Source: Prochlorococcus sp. AG-442-B03 (GTDB lineage Bacteria > Cyanobacteriota > Cyanobacteriia > PCC-6307 > Cyanobiaceae). Taken from it: DNA of 64,000 nt. The notes below the pieces were generated by a model. The model had not been told where the DNA came from, made no database searches, and saw only the letters and a list, made by a program, of their open reading frames with translations. The position numbers and the translations under genes were made by a program. Within the stretch, counting starts at the first letter, position 1; every line of letters starts with the position of its first letter. The stretch lies in assembly GCA_003212395.1 (NCBI GenBank), contig QCPU01000001.1, positions 196,354 to 260,353 on the forward strand, written 5' to 3'. Of this stretch, positions 19,701 to 28,675 are shown one piece after another.

Positions 19701-20596
19701 AGAAAGTTTTTATTTTTTAAACTATTTACATAGCAATTTTTTAAGCCTATTTTATAATTTTTATAAATTAGTTGATATCCTAGTGTTTCACATAAAAGTT
19801 TATTCGAAACTCTTCTATTTTCCATCCAAAAAGATTGAGCAATAGGTGATAATTCCTCTTTTGCATCCTCAAATAATATTGGCTTTGGCATTGTTAAACC
19901 AAGCAAATCGTAGCAATATTGTATAACTTCTACCTGAGAACAGGGTTCATCATCTGCAATATTAATAATTTGGTGAAACTTTAAGGAATTTTTATTTTGT
20001 AATAAATAGATAATTGCATTTGTAATATCAGCAACATGAATTCTCGAAAATACCTGATTTCTTTTTGATATAACACGAATTTTTTTATTTTTTATTGTTT
20101 CAAACGTGGATCGTCCTGGTCCATAAATACCGGGTAGCCTAAAAATTTGTACAGGTAAACCAGATTCAATCCATTCTTTTTCACAATTTAACCTCTTATG
20201 ACTTCTTTTTTGAAAAGGGTTTGGTTCATCAATTTCAGAAACCCATTCGCCCTTGGTGTTTCCATAAACTCCTGTTGTAGATAGATAACCAACCCATTCA
20301 AGAGATAAACTTTTTAGTTTATTTTTAAGACTTTTTAATACTGGATCATTTCCATTTTTGTCGGGAGGTATGCAACTAAGAATATGTGTGACTCCATCAA
20401 AAATTTTTTTATTAGGAATAATTTTGCTTTCACTGTCGAATACGAAACTATTTGGATCTTTTTTTTCAGATCTCGAACTTGTCAAAGCAGTACAACCTAA
20501 TTGCCTTACCGTTTTTGCAAAGCAACTGCCACTGAAACCACATCCCAAGACTAAAAATTTATTTTTATTACTTAGAGAACTTGCGGGATTCTTCAT
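19697..20596 (-). CDS. NAD-dependent epimerase/dehydratase-like SDR protein (YeeZ-like)
   Basis: Extended or atypical short-chain dehydrogenase of 299 aa, substrate unknown. It has a Rossmann motif LGCGFSGSCFA near residues 17-27, a catalytic-type YLSTTGVYGNTKG near 118 with Tyr, and FRLPGIYGPGRS near 167. The canonical YxxxK is not clearly kept, as in the YeeZ group. The gene overlaps pdxA by four bases, suggesting coordinated expression but not a shared pathway. The start ATG lies 36 bases from a divergent small gene. Confidence 0.8.
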   Translation of the reverse strand: MKNPASSLSNKNKFLVLGCGFSGSCFAKTVRQLGCTALTSSRSEKKDPNSFVFDSESKIIPNKKIFDGVTHILSCIPPDKNGNDPVLKSLKNKLKSLSLEWVGYLSTTGVYGNTKGEWVSEIDEPNPFQKRSHKRLNCEKEWIESGLPVQIFRLPGIYGPGRSTFETIKNKKIRVISKRNQVFSRIHVADITNAIIYLLQNKNSLKFHQIINIADDEPCSQVEVIQYCYDLLGLTMPKPILFEDAKEELSPIAQSFWMENRRVSNKLLCETLGYQLIYKNYKIGLKNCYVNSLKNKNFL

Positions 20597-20631
20597 GCGA
20601 CGTTAAGGTAGTACATATGTATTAATTAATA

Positions 20632-20859
20632 ATGAAGACAGCTCTTAAAACTGATTTCAAATCAAAAACTTATTGCATCAGCAAAAGTTATAGTCGTCTT
20701 ACAGAAAAAGAAATCAGTTTAATTAATTTTAAATTCTATCAAAAATTATTTGTACTTCTCATTTCATTTTCCACAATTTTAATATTCCCAGAATCGCCAG
20801 GAGAATTGGAAAATATATGTGAGATTCACAAGTCTAGAAAAATATGTAATGTTTGGTAG
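20632..20859 (+). CDS. Hypothetical 75-aa protein with one hydrophobic segment
   Basis: I do not recognise a family. The N-terminal half is basic (KTALKTDFKSKTY), then a hydrophobic stretch LFVLLISFSTILIF lies near residues 39-52, and the short tail has two Cys (ENICEIHKSRKIC). This could be a signal anchor with a small exported tail, or a single-pass membrane protein. The stop codon directly abuts the stop of the convergent HNH gene. Expression is not certain, but the frame fills the gap well. Confidence 0.55.
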   Translation: MKTALKTDFKSKTYCISKSYSRLTEKEISLINFKFYQKLFVLLISFSTILIFPESPGELENICEIHKSRKICNVW

Positions 20860-21258
20860 TTAAGCAGCTTTATATTCTGATTCATCTTTTTCGTAATTTT
20901 GTTTCACTTTAAAATTAGGATTAGCCCATTGCAATAATCTTATAGCTAATCTCAAATCTCCCTCTAACCACGCTCTTATAGCCATTGCTCTACGAGGGTC
21001 ATAAAATTTTTGTTTTCTATACCAATACAAAGCATTTTCATCTGATTTATCTCCATTACACGAAAGACACGCCGGTACGCAGTTTTCTGTTGTACTTAAA
21101 CCGCCTTGGCTACGTGGTAATACATGATCAATAGATTCGGATGGTTTTCCGCAATATATACAACTTTTTCCTGTAAATCTGTGAATAGATTTTCGCCATT
21201 GTCTCAATCTGAACTTAGGGCATAAATCCTCTAAAAAAACCGCATCATTAATATGCAT
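20860..21258 (-). CDS. HNH endonuclease-domain protein
   Basis: A 132-aa stand-alone HNH nuclease family protein, common and single-copy in cyanobacteria; its natural target is unknown. The domain has a zinc pair CIYCGKP near residues 35-40, the HNH core SIDHVLPRSQGG near 46-57, and a second pair with ENCVPACLSCNGDKSD near 62-78. A helical tail with AIRAWLEGDLRLA follows. It has no adjacent methylase, integrase or intron, so it does not look like a restriction or homing element. Confidence 0.88.
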   Translation of the reverse strand: MHINDAVFLEDLCPKFRLRQWRKSIHRFTGKSCIYCGKPSESIDHVLPRSQGGLSTTENCVPACLSCNGDKSDENALYWYRKQKFYDPRRAMAIRAWLEGDLRLAIRLLQWANPNFKVKQNYEKDESEYKAA

Positions 21259-21414
21259 TCAGATCAATTAGTTAAATGAATAATGGCTTGAATATTCATA
21301 AAGTCAATATTTTTTAGCTTAAATTAGCTCGCAAAAATATAATTTAGTGATTATGGATACAAAAGAAATTTATTTCAAAACTTTTTTAAAATTGAAAAAA
21401 TTTCAAAGCTTTAA

Positions 21415-21828
21415 TTAATAACTATATCTATCTATTGTTTCTTCAGTAAATTCTTCAGTAAATTCTTGATTTGCTTCTTTTTCCATTCTTTCTTCTTCTT
21501 TTTGTAATTCTCTTTCTAATTTCCTATTAGGATAAAGATTATCTAAGAATTCAACGCAATAACTAAATTTTTCACTTTCTCTTATGACTGTTTCAGTAAT
21601 TTGTGATGCTGCTCGTTTAGGCGAAACTTTGAATATTCCTCCTTTTTGTTGTTTTATATAAGTATAAGCAGCTTCCCAACTACTATTAAGGTCATTTCCC
21701 CCTTCTCTCATAGTACAAAAAATTTCAGCTCCAAATGTGTTTGCACTAACTTTTAATGTTGTAATGGTTATAGAAGTAAATAGTCCAAGAGTTAGTAATA
21801 TTAATTTTTTTTGCTTGAGTTTTTTCAT
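21415..21828 (-). CDS. Conserved hypothetical exported protein
   Basis: A 137-aa protein with a typical signal peptide: Lys-rich start MKKLKQKK, hydrophobic core LILLTLGLFTSITITTL and likely cleavage after VSA near residue 29. The mature part has two Cys (FCTMREGG and FSYCVEFL) that could form a disulfide outside the cytoplasm, and ends in a very acidic tail (EEERMEKEANQEFTEEFTEE). The style matches small secreted proteins conserved across picocyanobacteria. Function unknown. Flanked by the HNH gene and a membrane protein gene on the same strand. Confidence 0.7.
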   Translation of the reverse strand: MKKLKQKKLILLTLGLFTSITITTLKVSANTFGAEIFCTMREGGNDLNSSWEAAYTYIKQQKGGIFKVSPKRAASQITETVIRESEKFSYCVEFLDNLYPNRKLERELQKEEERMEKEANQEFTEEFTEETIDRYSY

Positions 21829-21882
21829 TAATCTTTTTCTTTTTTTAAAAATATCTTTGATTGAGAATATGTCTATAGAAAT

Positions 21883-22416
21883 TTAAGATTTTATTACGCC
21901 AAACAAGTTCAAGCATTTCACAACTAAAGGCAGAATTAAAAGCACAGTAATCAACCTTACTGCATGAAGAGTTGCAACCGCAGCTCCTACTCCATATTCT
22001 GAACCTACAAGACTCATACCGCTAATACCTCCTGGTGCTGCTCCTAAAATTGTTGTTATTACATCTATATTCAGTAATCTGCTCGTCCATAATCCAATTG
22101 CTAATCCAGTAACTACTAAAGTGAAAGTTATCAAAATAGCAGGTCTCCATAAGATTTGAAGATCGACTAATGAGTCTTTTGTTAATGATGTACCAATGAC
22201 TGTTCCAATTCCGATTTCTAAAATTGTTCTTGTGCCGATTGGCCATTCTGCTAATTCGACTTTGCCGCTGATGCTAAGTATGCTTGCCCCTATTAAAGCA
22301 CCTGCAAGAGGCGCAGCAGGAATTCCTGTTTTTAGAGCTAAAGCCCCAAAGATACAACCTGCGATAAGATAATAGATTAAATTTACGTTAAGCATTAATT
22401 TTAAAGATGTTTGCAC
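21883..22416 (-). CDS. Half-size AbrB-type membrane protein
   Basis: A 177-aa integral membrane protein that resembles one repeat of the AbrB (ammonia monooxygenase/permease-like) family, which normally has two such repeats in about 350 residues. It has at least five hydrophobic segments, with the family stretches GIPAAPLAGALIGASI near residues 31-46 and LGAAPGGISGMSLVGSEYG near 127-145. It might form homodimers or work with a second half-size protein. A start at the internal ATG seven codons downstream (MLNVNL) is equally possible. Substrate unknown. Confidence 0.72.
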   Translation of the reverse strand: MQTSLKLMLNVNLIYYLIAGCIFGALALKTGIPAAPLAGALIGASILSISGKVELAEWPIGTRTILEIGIGTVIGTSLTKDSLVDLQILWRPAILITFTLVVTGLAIGLWTSRLLNIDVITTILGAAPGGISGMSLVGSEYGVGAAVATLHAVRLITVLLILPLVVKCLNLFGVIKS

Positions 22417-22518
22417 ATGATATTAGAAAATTTTTTTTTTGTTCAAGTTTATAGTCAAATAATATTTTTAGTTTCCTCTCGTAATGTCCCCTTTTGTTGG
22501 CATAATAATACTTAAAGC

Positions 22519-22725
22519 ATGAATTTTATGTCTTCACAAATTTCATACAAAGGTAATAAAAGCCGCATAAAGAAAAAATTATCTTTTTTCGAAGGTGGTC
22601 ACCAGCTTGAAAAATTAGAGTTTGCCCTTGCAATAGCTCAAACCAACGGTGATGAAAAGAAATCAATCGTTCTTAGAAAAAAGATTGTTGAATTAGGTGG
22701 AAATGTTGAAGAGCCAGGAACTTAA
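22519..22725 (+). CDS. Small conserved-looking hypothetical protein
   Basis: A 68-aa soluble, basic protein of unknown function. It has a Lys/Arg-rich N-terminal part (KGNKSRIKKKLSFFEGG) and a helical segment HQLEKLEFALAIAQTNGDEKK, ending with Gly/Glu residues. The start could be the third in-frame ATG codon region (MSSQ), three codons later. It sits alone between divergent and convergent neighbours, with its stop one base from the stop of the convergent aminotransferase gene. Confidence 0.7.
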   Translation: MNFMSSQISYKGNKSRIKKKLSFFEGGHQLEKLEFALAIAQTNGDEKKSIVLRKKIVELGGNVEEPGT

Positions 22726-22726
22726 C

Positions 22727-23890
22727 TTAATTCTCCTCAAGATATTTAGATACCACAGCTAATGCTTCACCAGCTTGTTGGCTGGTAATTTTACCGAGTT
22801 CGAGAAGTGTATGACCTATAGCAGAAACTACCGTAAGAATATCTCTATCACTTACATAGCCCAAATGTCCGACTCTAAATATTTTCCCCTTCAAATGATC
22901 TTGACCACCGGCAAGTAAAATATCAAAATTTTTCTTTATTGTTTTTCTAAATTCTTCGGCATCAATTTCTTCAGTTTTTATTGCAGTAATTGAAGGGCTT
23001 AAAGAATTTTCATCTGCAAATAATTTTAGATTTAAAGCCTTTATAGCATTGCTCATTGCTAATTTATGTTTATTGTGTCTCAGGAAAATGTTATGTAAGC
23101 CTTCTTCTCTCATCATTTTTAAAGCTTCATCTAAAGCAAAAACTAAATTAACTGCTGGGGTATATGGATTACTATTACTTAAAAGACTCTTTCTGTAGGT
23201 TTTTAAATTTAAATAAAATTTTGGTAAATTAGATTTTTCTGCAGCTTCCCATGCTTTTTGGCTCATTGTTATAAAACTAAGCCCTGGAGGTATCATATAT
23301 CCCTTTTGTGATCCCGAAGCAACGATATCTAATTCCCATTCATCCACTGGTACATTGCAAGCTCCAATACTTGTAACGCAGTCAACAATTGATAAAGCTG
23401 TATTGTGTTCGCGAATATAAGTACTTATAGTTTCTAGATCATTAATTACACCTGTTGAGGTTTCAGAATGCGTCAAAATAACTGCTTTTATTTCTTTTTT
23501 TTTATCTTCTTCTAATACCTTTTTAAATTTTTTTGGATCAAGTGGAGTACCCCATTCTGAATCAATTTTTATTACCTCTAGACCAAATTCTGTAGCAACT
23601 TTTACCCATCTCTCGCCAAATTTTCCATTGTCTCCACAAATTACTTTATCTCCTTTACTTAAGGTATTTATTATTCCAGCTTCCATTGCTGCAGTACCAC
23701 TACCAGTAATTGTTAGAACATCATTTTGAGTTTGATGAAGCCACTGTAAATTTTTAGTAGTACTTTCTACTAGATCTTGGAATTCTTTACTGCGATGGCC
23801 TATTGGATGCTTACTTAATGCTTGTAAAACTTTTTCTGGGACTGGTGTGGGTCCAGGAATCATCAATGATAATTTTTGTTGTATGGCCAC
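22727..23890 (-). CDS. Class V aminotransferase, serine/alanine-glyoxylate type
   Basis: PLP-dependent aminotransferase of 387 aa, probably working in photorespiratory glyoxylate use by transfer from Ser or Ala. It begins MAIQQKLSLMIPGPTPVP, typical of the family, with HPIGHRSKEF near residue 28, TGSGTAAMEAGI near 62, the segment IVDCVTSIGA near 165 and the PLP lysine in ASGSQKGYMIPPG near 191-203. Exact amino donor cannot be read from sequence. The gene is convergent with a small hypothetical and divergent from cbiD. Confidence 0.88.
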   Translation of the reverse strand: MAIQQKLSLMIPGPTPVPEKVLQALSKHPIGHRSKEFQDLVESTTKNLQWLHQTQNDVLTITGSGTAAMEAGIINTLSKGDKVICGDNGKFGERWVKVATEFGLEVIKIDSEWGTPLDPKKFKKVLEEDKKKEIKAVILTHSETSTGVINDLETISTYIREHNTALSIVDCVTSIGACNVPVDEWELDIVASGSQKGYMIPPGLSFITMSQKAWEAAEKSNLPKFYLNLKTYRKSLLSNSNPYTPAVNLVFALDEALKMMREEGLHNIFLRHNKHKLAMSNAIKALNLKLFADENSLSPSITAIKTEEIDAEEFRKTIKKNFDILLAGGQDHLKGKIFRVGHLGYVSDRDILTVVSAIGHTLLELGKITSQQAGEALAVVSKYLEEN

Positions 23891-23950
23891 TTTTTGTTAA
23901 ATAGGTCATTCTTAGATTAGTTCTCATTATATATTTTTCAATTACTTGAT

Positions 23951-25063
23951 TTGAAAAAAGGATTTTCTTTACCTTTGTGGGTTGCTGGAGCTGCTAGGTC
24001 AGCATTAAAAAAACTAGTAGGGATACCATTTGAGAATTATGAACTAATAAAAATTCCTAATAAAAAAAAAGAAATAAAAATCGAGATTCATTCTGTTGGG
24101 TTACTTAATGGTGATTCGCAGGCATTAGGAATTTCTTTTGCAAAGTCTGGATTAGATCTTGACATTACACAAAACTTAGAAATATGGACAATAGTCTATT
24201 TAGAAAAAATTTCTTTTACTAATCCTGTTCAAACAAATCCAATAAATATTATTGCAGGATCTGGTGTGGGCATCAGAGAAAGTACATCAGAGATATGCAT
24301 TTCTGATTTTGCGGAAAAAGTTTTATACGAAAATTTATTAGATATTATTCCAGAGGGTTTCAATTTAAATTTAGAAATTATTTTCCCAAATGGAAAATTT
24401 TTAGCGGAAAGAACAAGTAATAAATCATTTGGTATTGTGGATGGATTATCTATTATTGGAACTTCTGCTGAGACTTATTCGAGTGCTTCACCCGATCAAT
24501 TAGAAAAGGCTAAAGCAAATTTAGCAAATTTAATTAAAAATGACTTTAAAGGACAAGTTGTTTTTGTTATTGGTGAAAATGGCTTAAATTTGGCAAAAAC
24601 TTGTAATGTTAAATTGCCAATTATTAAAGTTGGTAATTGGATAGGACCACTAATAGTTGATGCAGCAATAAAAAATGTTAGAACTGTAATTCTATTTGGT
24701 TATCATGGAAAATTAATTAAATTAGCAGGCGGAATTTTTCATACACATAATCATTTGGCTGATGGAAGAATAGAAATTCTCGTTTATTTAGCCGTTAAAG
24801 AAAAATTACCACCTGAAATAATACTCAAATTGTCTGACTTAAGTACTCTTGAAGAGGCTTTATCAGTGCTTGAAAAATTTAATGAATCTATAGCTAGAAA
24901 ATTATTCCAAAATCTATCAAATACTATTGAAAAGCGTTCTTTTGCATATGTTAATAGGTATGTAAAAACGGATTTGGAAATTGCAACTATCATTTTTGAT
25001 AGAAAAAGACAAATAAGGTGGGCTGGAACTAACGGTAATAAGTACATTTCTTATTTTAAATAA
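23951..25063 (+). CDS. cbiD: Cobalt-precorrin-5B C1-methyltransferase CbiD
   Basis: SAM-dependent methylation at C1 of the corrin ring in anaerobic-type (pseudo)cobalamin synthesis. The 370-aa protein starts at TTG, with FSLPLWVAGAARSALKKL near residues 5-22. The N-terminal GxTTGSCAAAA-type motif of CbiD is here changed to a WVAGAARSA form, a feature of marine picocyanobacteria. The C-terminal part has IGTSAETYSSASPDQL near 175 and VRTVILFGYHGKLIKLAGGIFHTHNHLADGR, recognised by HTHNHLADGR. It is directly upstream of guaA, 54 bases away. Confidence 0.88.
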   Translation: MKKGFSLPLWVAGAARSALKKLVGIPFENYELIKIPNKKKEIKIEIHSVGLLNGDSQALGISFAKSGLDLDITQNLEIWTIVYLEKISFTNPVQTNPINIIAGSGVGIRESTSEICISDFAEKVLYENLLDIIPEGFNLNLEIIFPNGKFLAERTSNKSFGIVDGLSIIGTSAETYSSASPDQLEKAKANLANLIKNDFKGQVVFVIGENGLNLAKTCNVKLPIIKVGNWIGPLIVDAAIKNVRTVILFGYHGKLIKLAGGIFHTHNHLADGRIEILVYLAVKEKLPPEIILKLSDLSTLEEALSVLEKFNESIARKLFQNLSNTIEKRSFAYVNRYVKTDLEIATIIFDRKRQIRWAGTNGNKYISYFK

Positions 25064-25117
25064 GATTAATTTTTGATTGATTATGCTTTTGTAAATAAAT
25101 TGAGCTAACTTTTATAC

Positions 25118-26704
25118 ATGAGTCAAACATCTTTAAAAAAAGAACGAGATCCTTCAATATTAATATTAGATTTCGGATCTCAATATTCTGAACTGATTGC
25201 AAGAAGAATTAGAGAAACTAATGTTTTTTCTCTTGTAGTAAGTAACTGTATTTCAATTGAAGATATTAATAATATTAATCCTAAAGGGATCATTCTGAGT
25301 GGAGGCCCAAATTCTGTATATGAACATAATGCGCCTAAATGTGATGAACAAATTTTCAATTTAGGAATTCCCATTCTTGGCATATGCTATGGAATGCAAT
25401 TAATGGTAAAAGAACTTGGAGGATCTGTTATTTCAGCAACTAAAAAAGCTGAATATGGTAGAGCACCAATAAATATAGATCAAGAATCTGACCTCCTTTC
25501 TGATGTAGAAAACAAATCTATAATGTGGATGAGTCATGGCGATTCAATTAATTTTTTGCCTGATGGATTTAATAAAATTGCTTGTACCGAGAACACACTC
25601 CATGCAGCAATTTCAAATGAAAAAAAGAAATTATTTGGCGTACAATTTCACCCTGAAGTTATTCATTCAGAGTTTGGGATGACAGTAATTAAAAATTTTG
25701 TTTATAAAATTTCTAGTTGTGAGGCTGATTGGACAACTGAAACTTATTTAGAGGAGACTATTCCAAGGATAAGAGAGCAAGTTGGTAATAAGAAAGTTTT
25801 GCTTGCCTTGTCAGGAGGTGTTGATTCCTCAACTCTTGCTTTTCTTCTCAATAAAGCAATTGGAAATCAGCTTACATGCATGTTTATAGACCAAGGTTTC
25901 ATGAGAAAAGGTGAACCAGAATTTTTAATGAATTTTTTTGATAAGAAATTTCACATAAAAGTAGAATATATCAATGCAAGGGAAAGGTTTCTTGCCAAAT
26001 TAAAAGGAATTACTGATCCAGAACAGAAGAGGAAAATTATTGGTGAAGAATTTATTAGAGTATTTGAAGAAGAAAGTAATAGATTGGGTCCTTTTCAGTA
26101 CTTAGCTCAAGGTACGCTTTATCCTGATGTTATCGAAAGTGCTGGTACTAATATTGATCCTAAGACAGGTGAAAGAATAGCTGTAAAAATAAAGAGTCAT
26201 CATAACGTAGGTGGATTACCAAAAGATTTACAATTTAAATTAGTTGAGCCATTAAGAAAACTTTTTAAGGATGAAGTCCGAAAATTGGGCGCTGCATTAG
26301 GTTTGCCTGATGAAATTATAAAAAGGCATCCATTTCCAGGCCCAGGATTAGCGATAAGAATTTTGGGAGAAGTGACTAATGAAAAACTCAATTGCTTAAG
26401 AGATGCAGACTGGATAGTAAGAGAAGAAATAAACAAAGCAGGCCTTTACAACGATATTTGGCAAGCATTCGCAGTACTGTTGCCGGTTAAAACTGTAGGC
26501 GTTATGGGGGATAAAAGAACTTATGCATGGCCAATAGTTTTACGTTGTGTATCTAGTGAAGATGGTATGACAGCTGACTGGTCAAAAATTCCTTTTCAAA
26601 TATTAGAGAGAATTTCTAATAGAATTGTTAATGAAGTTGTTTCAGTTAATAGAGTTGTTTATGACATAACAAGTAAACCACCTGGAACTATTGAGTGGGA
26701 GTAA
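25118..26704 (+). CDS. guaA: GMP synthase (glutamine-hydrolysing)
   Basis: Amidates XMP to GMP. The 528-aa protein has an N-terminal class I glutaminase domain (SGGPNSVYE near 61, nucleophile GICYGMQ with Cys near 90, and FHPEV with the catalytic His near 178), an ATP-pyrophosphatase domain with the P-loop [11 protein letters not shown] near 230-240, and the C-terminal dimerisation domain ending KPPGTIEWE. Length and motifs are complete. The 258-base gap behind it opens the accessory-looking region. Confidence 0.97.
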   Translation: MSQTSLKKERDPSILILDFGSQYSELIARRIRETNVFSLVVSNCISIEDINNINPKGIILSGGPNSVYEHNAPKCDEQIFNLGIPILGICYGMQLMVKELGGSVISATKKAEYGRAPINIDQESDLLSDVENKSIMWMSHGDSINFLPDGFNKIACTENTLHAAISNEKKKLFGVQFHPEVIHSEFGMTVIKNFVYKISSCEADWTTETYLEETIPRIREQVGNKKVLLALSGGVDSSTLAFLLNKAIGNQLTCMFIDQGFMRKGEPEFLMNFFDKKFHIKVEYINARERFLAKLKGITDPEQKRKIIGEEFIRVFEEESNRLGPFQYLAQGTLYPDVIESAGTNIDPKTGERIAVKIKSHHNVGGLPKDLQFKLVEPLRKLFKDEVRKLGAALGLPDEIIKRHPFPGPGLAIRILGEVTNEKLNCLRDADWIVREEINKAGLYNDIWQAFAVLLPVKTVGVMGDKRTYAWPIVLRCVSSEDGMTADWSKIPFQILERISNRIVNEVVSVNRVVYDITSKPPGTIEWE

Positions 26705-26741
26705 TCAAGAGAGAAGAAACTTAGTTATATCTTAAAAAACT

Positions 26742-26822
26742 ACATCTCACGTCAATCTCACGTAAGTTTTGTATTACCTGTTTGTAAGGATTTTCAAGCA
26801 AACATCTCACAAACATCTCACG
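26742..26822. repeat. Two 21-bp near-identical repeats, each with two CATCTCAC cores
   Basis: Units at 26742-26762 and 26802-26822 match at 17 of 21 bases and are separated by 39 bases. Each contains two ATCTCAC cores 11 bases apart, four in all. They lie between guaA and the MORN gene. The minus strand here also holds a small frame of about 31 codons whose residues mirror the repeat (REMFVRC and REIDVRC). Confidence 0.7.
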
Positions 26823-26962
26823 TTGGACTATTCTGCGTCTCCACGTAGAAATCGTATTTCATGTTGTTTCTCTACAAACATATTTTTTCTTAAATCATAG
26901 TTTGATATTGCTGAGTTACTATAAGAATTATTTAATTTAAATCTTTAAATTTAGTTTTAGAT

Positions 26963-28099
26963 ATGAACAATAAAGACAAGGAAATTTCTGCAAAAAAGTT
27001 AAGAATTTTGCGCTTTAGTGGAGTCCTTGCTTTTGTTGGAACTTTTATATTTGCATTTATTTATACAGGTAATGATCAGTTTTTAAAACGTTGTGTAGCA
27101 AACGGTAATTCTGTTAAATATTGCAATGATATATATGATGATAGAAATTTAGCATTTAAAGATAAGCAGTTTGAAAAGGAGGAAAAAAGAAGACAAAGAG
27201 AATTAGAAAAGGAAGAGAAAAGAAGACAAAGAGAATTAGAAAAGGAAGAGAAAAGAAAACAAAGGGAATTAGAACTTGCAAAGAAGAGGATTAAGGAATT
27301 AGAACTTGCCGAGAAGAGGAGAAACGAATTAGAAAATGAAGAGAAAAGAAAACAAAGGGAATTAGAACTTGCAAAGAAGAGGAGAAAAGAACTTAGAAAT
27401 CTTATAGTAAAAACAGAATATTATGATAACGGATCATATACTGGTCAATTTTTGAATGGGGTATGGCATGGTCAAGGAACATATTTTTATTCAAATGGGA
27501 GTAAGTACATAGGTCAATGGAAGGATGGTGTTGAGCATGGCCAAGGAACATATACTTGGGGAAAAGGTCAATGGGAGGGCGATAGATATGTTGGAGAATT
27601 TTTGAATGGGGGAAGGCAAGGTCAAGGAACATATTTTTATTCAGACGGAGATAAATACATAGGTCAATGGAAAGATGGTAAAAAATATGGCCCAGGAACA
27701 TATTTTTATTCAAATGGGGATAAGTACATAGGTCAATGGAAGGATGATGACCGTACTGGCCAAGGGACCTTTACTTGGGCAGATGGAGCTAGATATGTTG
27801 GAGAATTTTTGAATGGGAAACAGCATGGCCAAGGAACATATTTTTATTCAGAGGGAGATAAATACATAGGTCAATGGAAGGATGGTGATGAGCATGGCCA
27901 AGGAACATATACTTGGGGAAAAGGTCAATGGGAGGGCGATAGATATGTTGGTCAGTGGAGAAATGGGAAACGGCAAGGTCAAGGAACATATTTTTATTCA
28001 GAGGGAGATAAATACATAGGTCAATGGAAAGATGGTAAAAAATATGGCCCAGGTACTTTGATATATGCAAATGGAAGAACTGAAAAACAATATTGGTGA
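26963..28099 (+). CDS. Membrane-anchored MORN-repeat protein
   Basis: A 378-aa protein in three parts. Residues about 14-33 form a single membrane segment (FSGVLAFVGTFIFAFIY). Residues about 70-145 are a highly charged helix with units such as EEKRRQRELEK, likely a long coiled coil. The rest is nine MORN repeats of 23 or 27 residues (YIGQWKDGKKYGPGTYFYS type). MORN repeats bind lipids or proteins, and in bacteria their targets are mostly unknown. Units 6-9 repeat units 1-4. The gene follows the repeat-bearing gap after guaA, and no partner gene is obvious. Confidence 0.85.
   Translation: MNNKDKEISAKKLRILRFSGVLAFVGTFIFAFIYTGNDQFLKRCVANGNSVKYCNDIYDDRNLAFKDKQFEKEEKRRQRELEKEEKRRQRELEKEEKRKQRELELAKKRIKELELAEKRRNELENEEKRKQRELELAKKRRKELRNLIVKTEYYDNGSYTGQFLNGVWHGQGTYFYSNGSKYIGQWKDGVEHGQGTYTWGKGQWEGDRYVGEFLNGGRQGQGTYFYSDGDKYIGQWKDGKKYGPGTYFYSNGDKYIGQWKDDDRTGQGTFTWADGARYVGEFLNGKQHGQGTYFYSEGDKYIGQWKDGDEHGQGTYTWGKGQWEGDRYVGQWRNGKRQGQGTYFYSEGDKYIGQWKDGKKYGPGTLIYANGRTEKQYW
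27178..27385 (+). repeat. Charged coiled-coil repeat in the MORN gene
   Basis: Copies of a roughly 33-bp unit (gaggaaaaaagaagacaaag and variants) encode EEKRRQRELEK-type 10- to 11-residue units, seven in a row. The first three copies are almost identical at the DNA level, indicating recent amplification. Confidence 0.85.
27427..28076 (+). repeat. MORN-coding repeat array with a 357-bp higher-order period
   Basis: Nine 69- or 81-bp units contain copies of acataggtcaatggaagga. Units 2 and 7 share the same 12-bp insert (coding GKGQ/WEGD), and the block around 27544 recurs at 27901, an offset of 357 bases (119 codons). This shows duplication of a multi-unit block, not only single-unit expansion. 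Confidence 0.85.
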
Positions 28100-28155
28100 T
28101 TTGATAAGCACTAATTTCAATTCTTATATCTCTACAAATAAATCATCTTTTCGAT

Positions 28156-28184
28156 GAAGAAATCAATCTTCAATGATTTTCTTC
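28156..28184 (+). terminator. Hairpin after the MORN gene
   Basis: GAAGAAATCA and TGATTTTCTTC pair over ten bases with one bulge and an 8-base loop, 56 bases after the MORN stop. No clear T-run follows, so it may be a weak or Rho-type end, or an mRNA-stabilising stem. Confidence 0.3.
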
Positions 28185-28258
28185 ACAAAATCTACTATGA
28201 ATTACTAGTAAAGTATTAAATGAAGTGAAAAATTTTAAAATATTCTTCTGGTATTGAT

Positions 28259-28675
28259 ATGCGAGGGTTAAAAATAATTGCTGGTTTTATTTTTTTAATT
28301 TTTGGATCTTTTATATATTTGAAATTCCGATCGGAAACTTTACTGATGTTTAAGTGGGCAGAAACTTTTGGTCTTAATGACGCTATTAGTTCAATTCGTG
28401 GATCATCCTCAGTGTTGAATTCGCATCAAATGAAATATGTTGTATTTTCTGTTCCATTTGGAATGTGGGTAATATCTTTTTGCTGCTTTATTGGTGCTAT
28501 TTGGCATAAAGATAGTTCTGTTGAGGCGATTATTTGGCGTCTTTTTGTACCTGCTATTGCTATAAGTTCTGAGTTGCTTCAATTTTTAGGATTATTACCA
28601 GGGACCTATGATACAAATGATTTGTTGTTTCTTATCGTTTCAACTATTATTGGTGTTACTATTTCCATTTTATAA
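28259..28675 (+). CDS. VanZ-like small membrane protein
   Basis: A 138-aa protein with about four hydrophobic segments (near residues 5-22, 62-82, 92-112 and 120-138). The C-terminal pattern ISSELLQFLGLLPGTYDTNDLLFLIVSTIIG follows the VanZ-like family rule E-x-x-Q, then a D-x-x-D or D-D-L element before the last helix (key residues Glu98, Gln101, Asp114, Asp117 approximately). VanZ relatives are linked to glycopeptide tolerance or envelope functions, but most are uncharacterised. Its stop overlaps the start of the next gene by one base, so the two are probably coupled. Confidence 0.65.
   Translation: MRGLKIIAGFIFLIFGSFIYLKFRSETLLMFKWAETFGLNDAISSIRGSSSVLNSHQMKYVVFSVPFGMWVISFCCFIGAIWHKDSSVEAIIWRLFVPAIAISSELLQFLGLLPGTYDTNDLLFLIVSTIIGVTISIL

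Noticed and set aside
26742-26822. CRISPR-like array
   Set aside because: Only two units, imperfect, with one 39-base spacer and no cas genes. The adjacent Cas4-like nuclease is more than 2.5 kb away and lacks other cas partners.
27402-28070. Two minus-strand frames opposite the MORN repeats
   Set aside because: Both mirror the repeat (MFLG and DLCIYL repeats) and exist only because the repeated DNA lacks stops on that strand.
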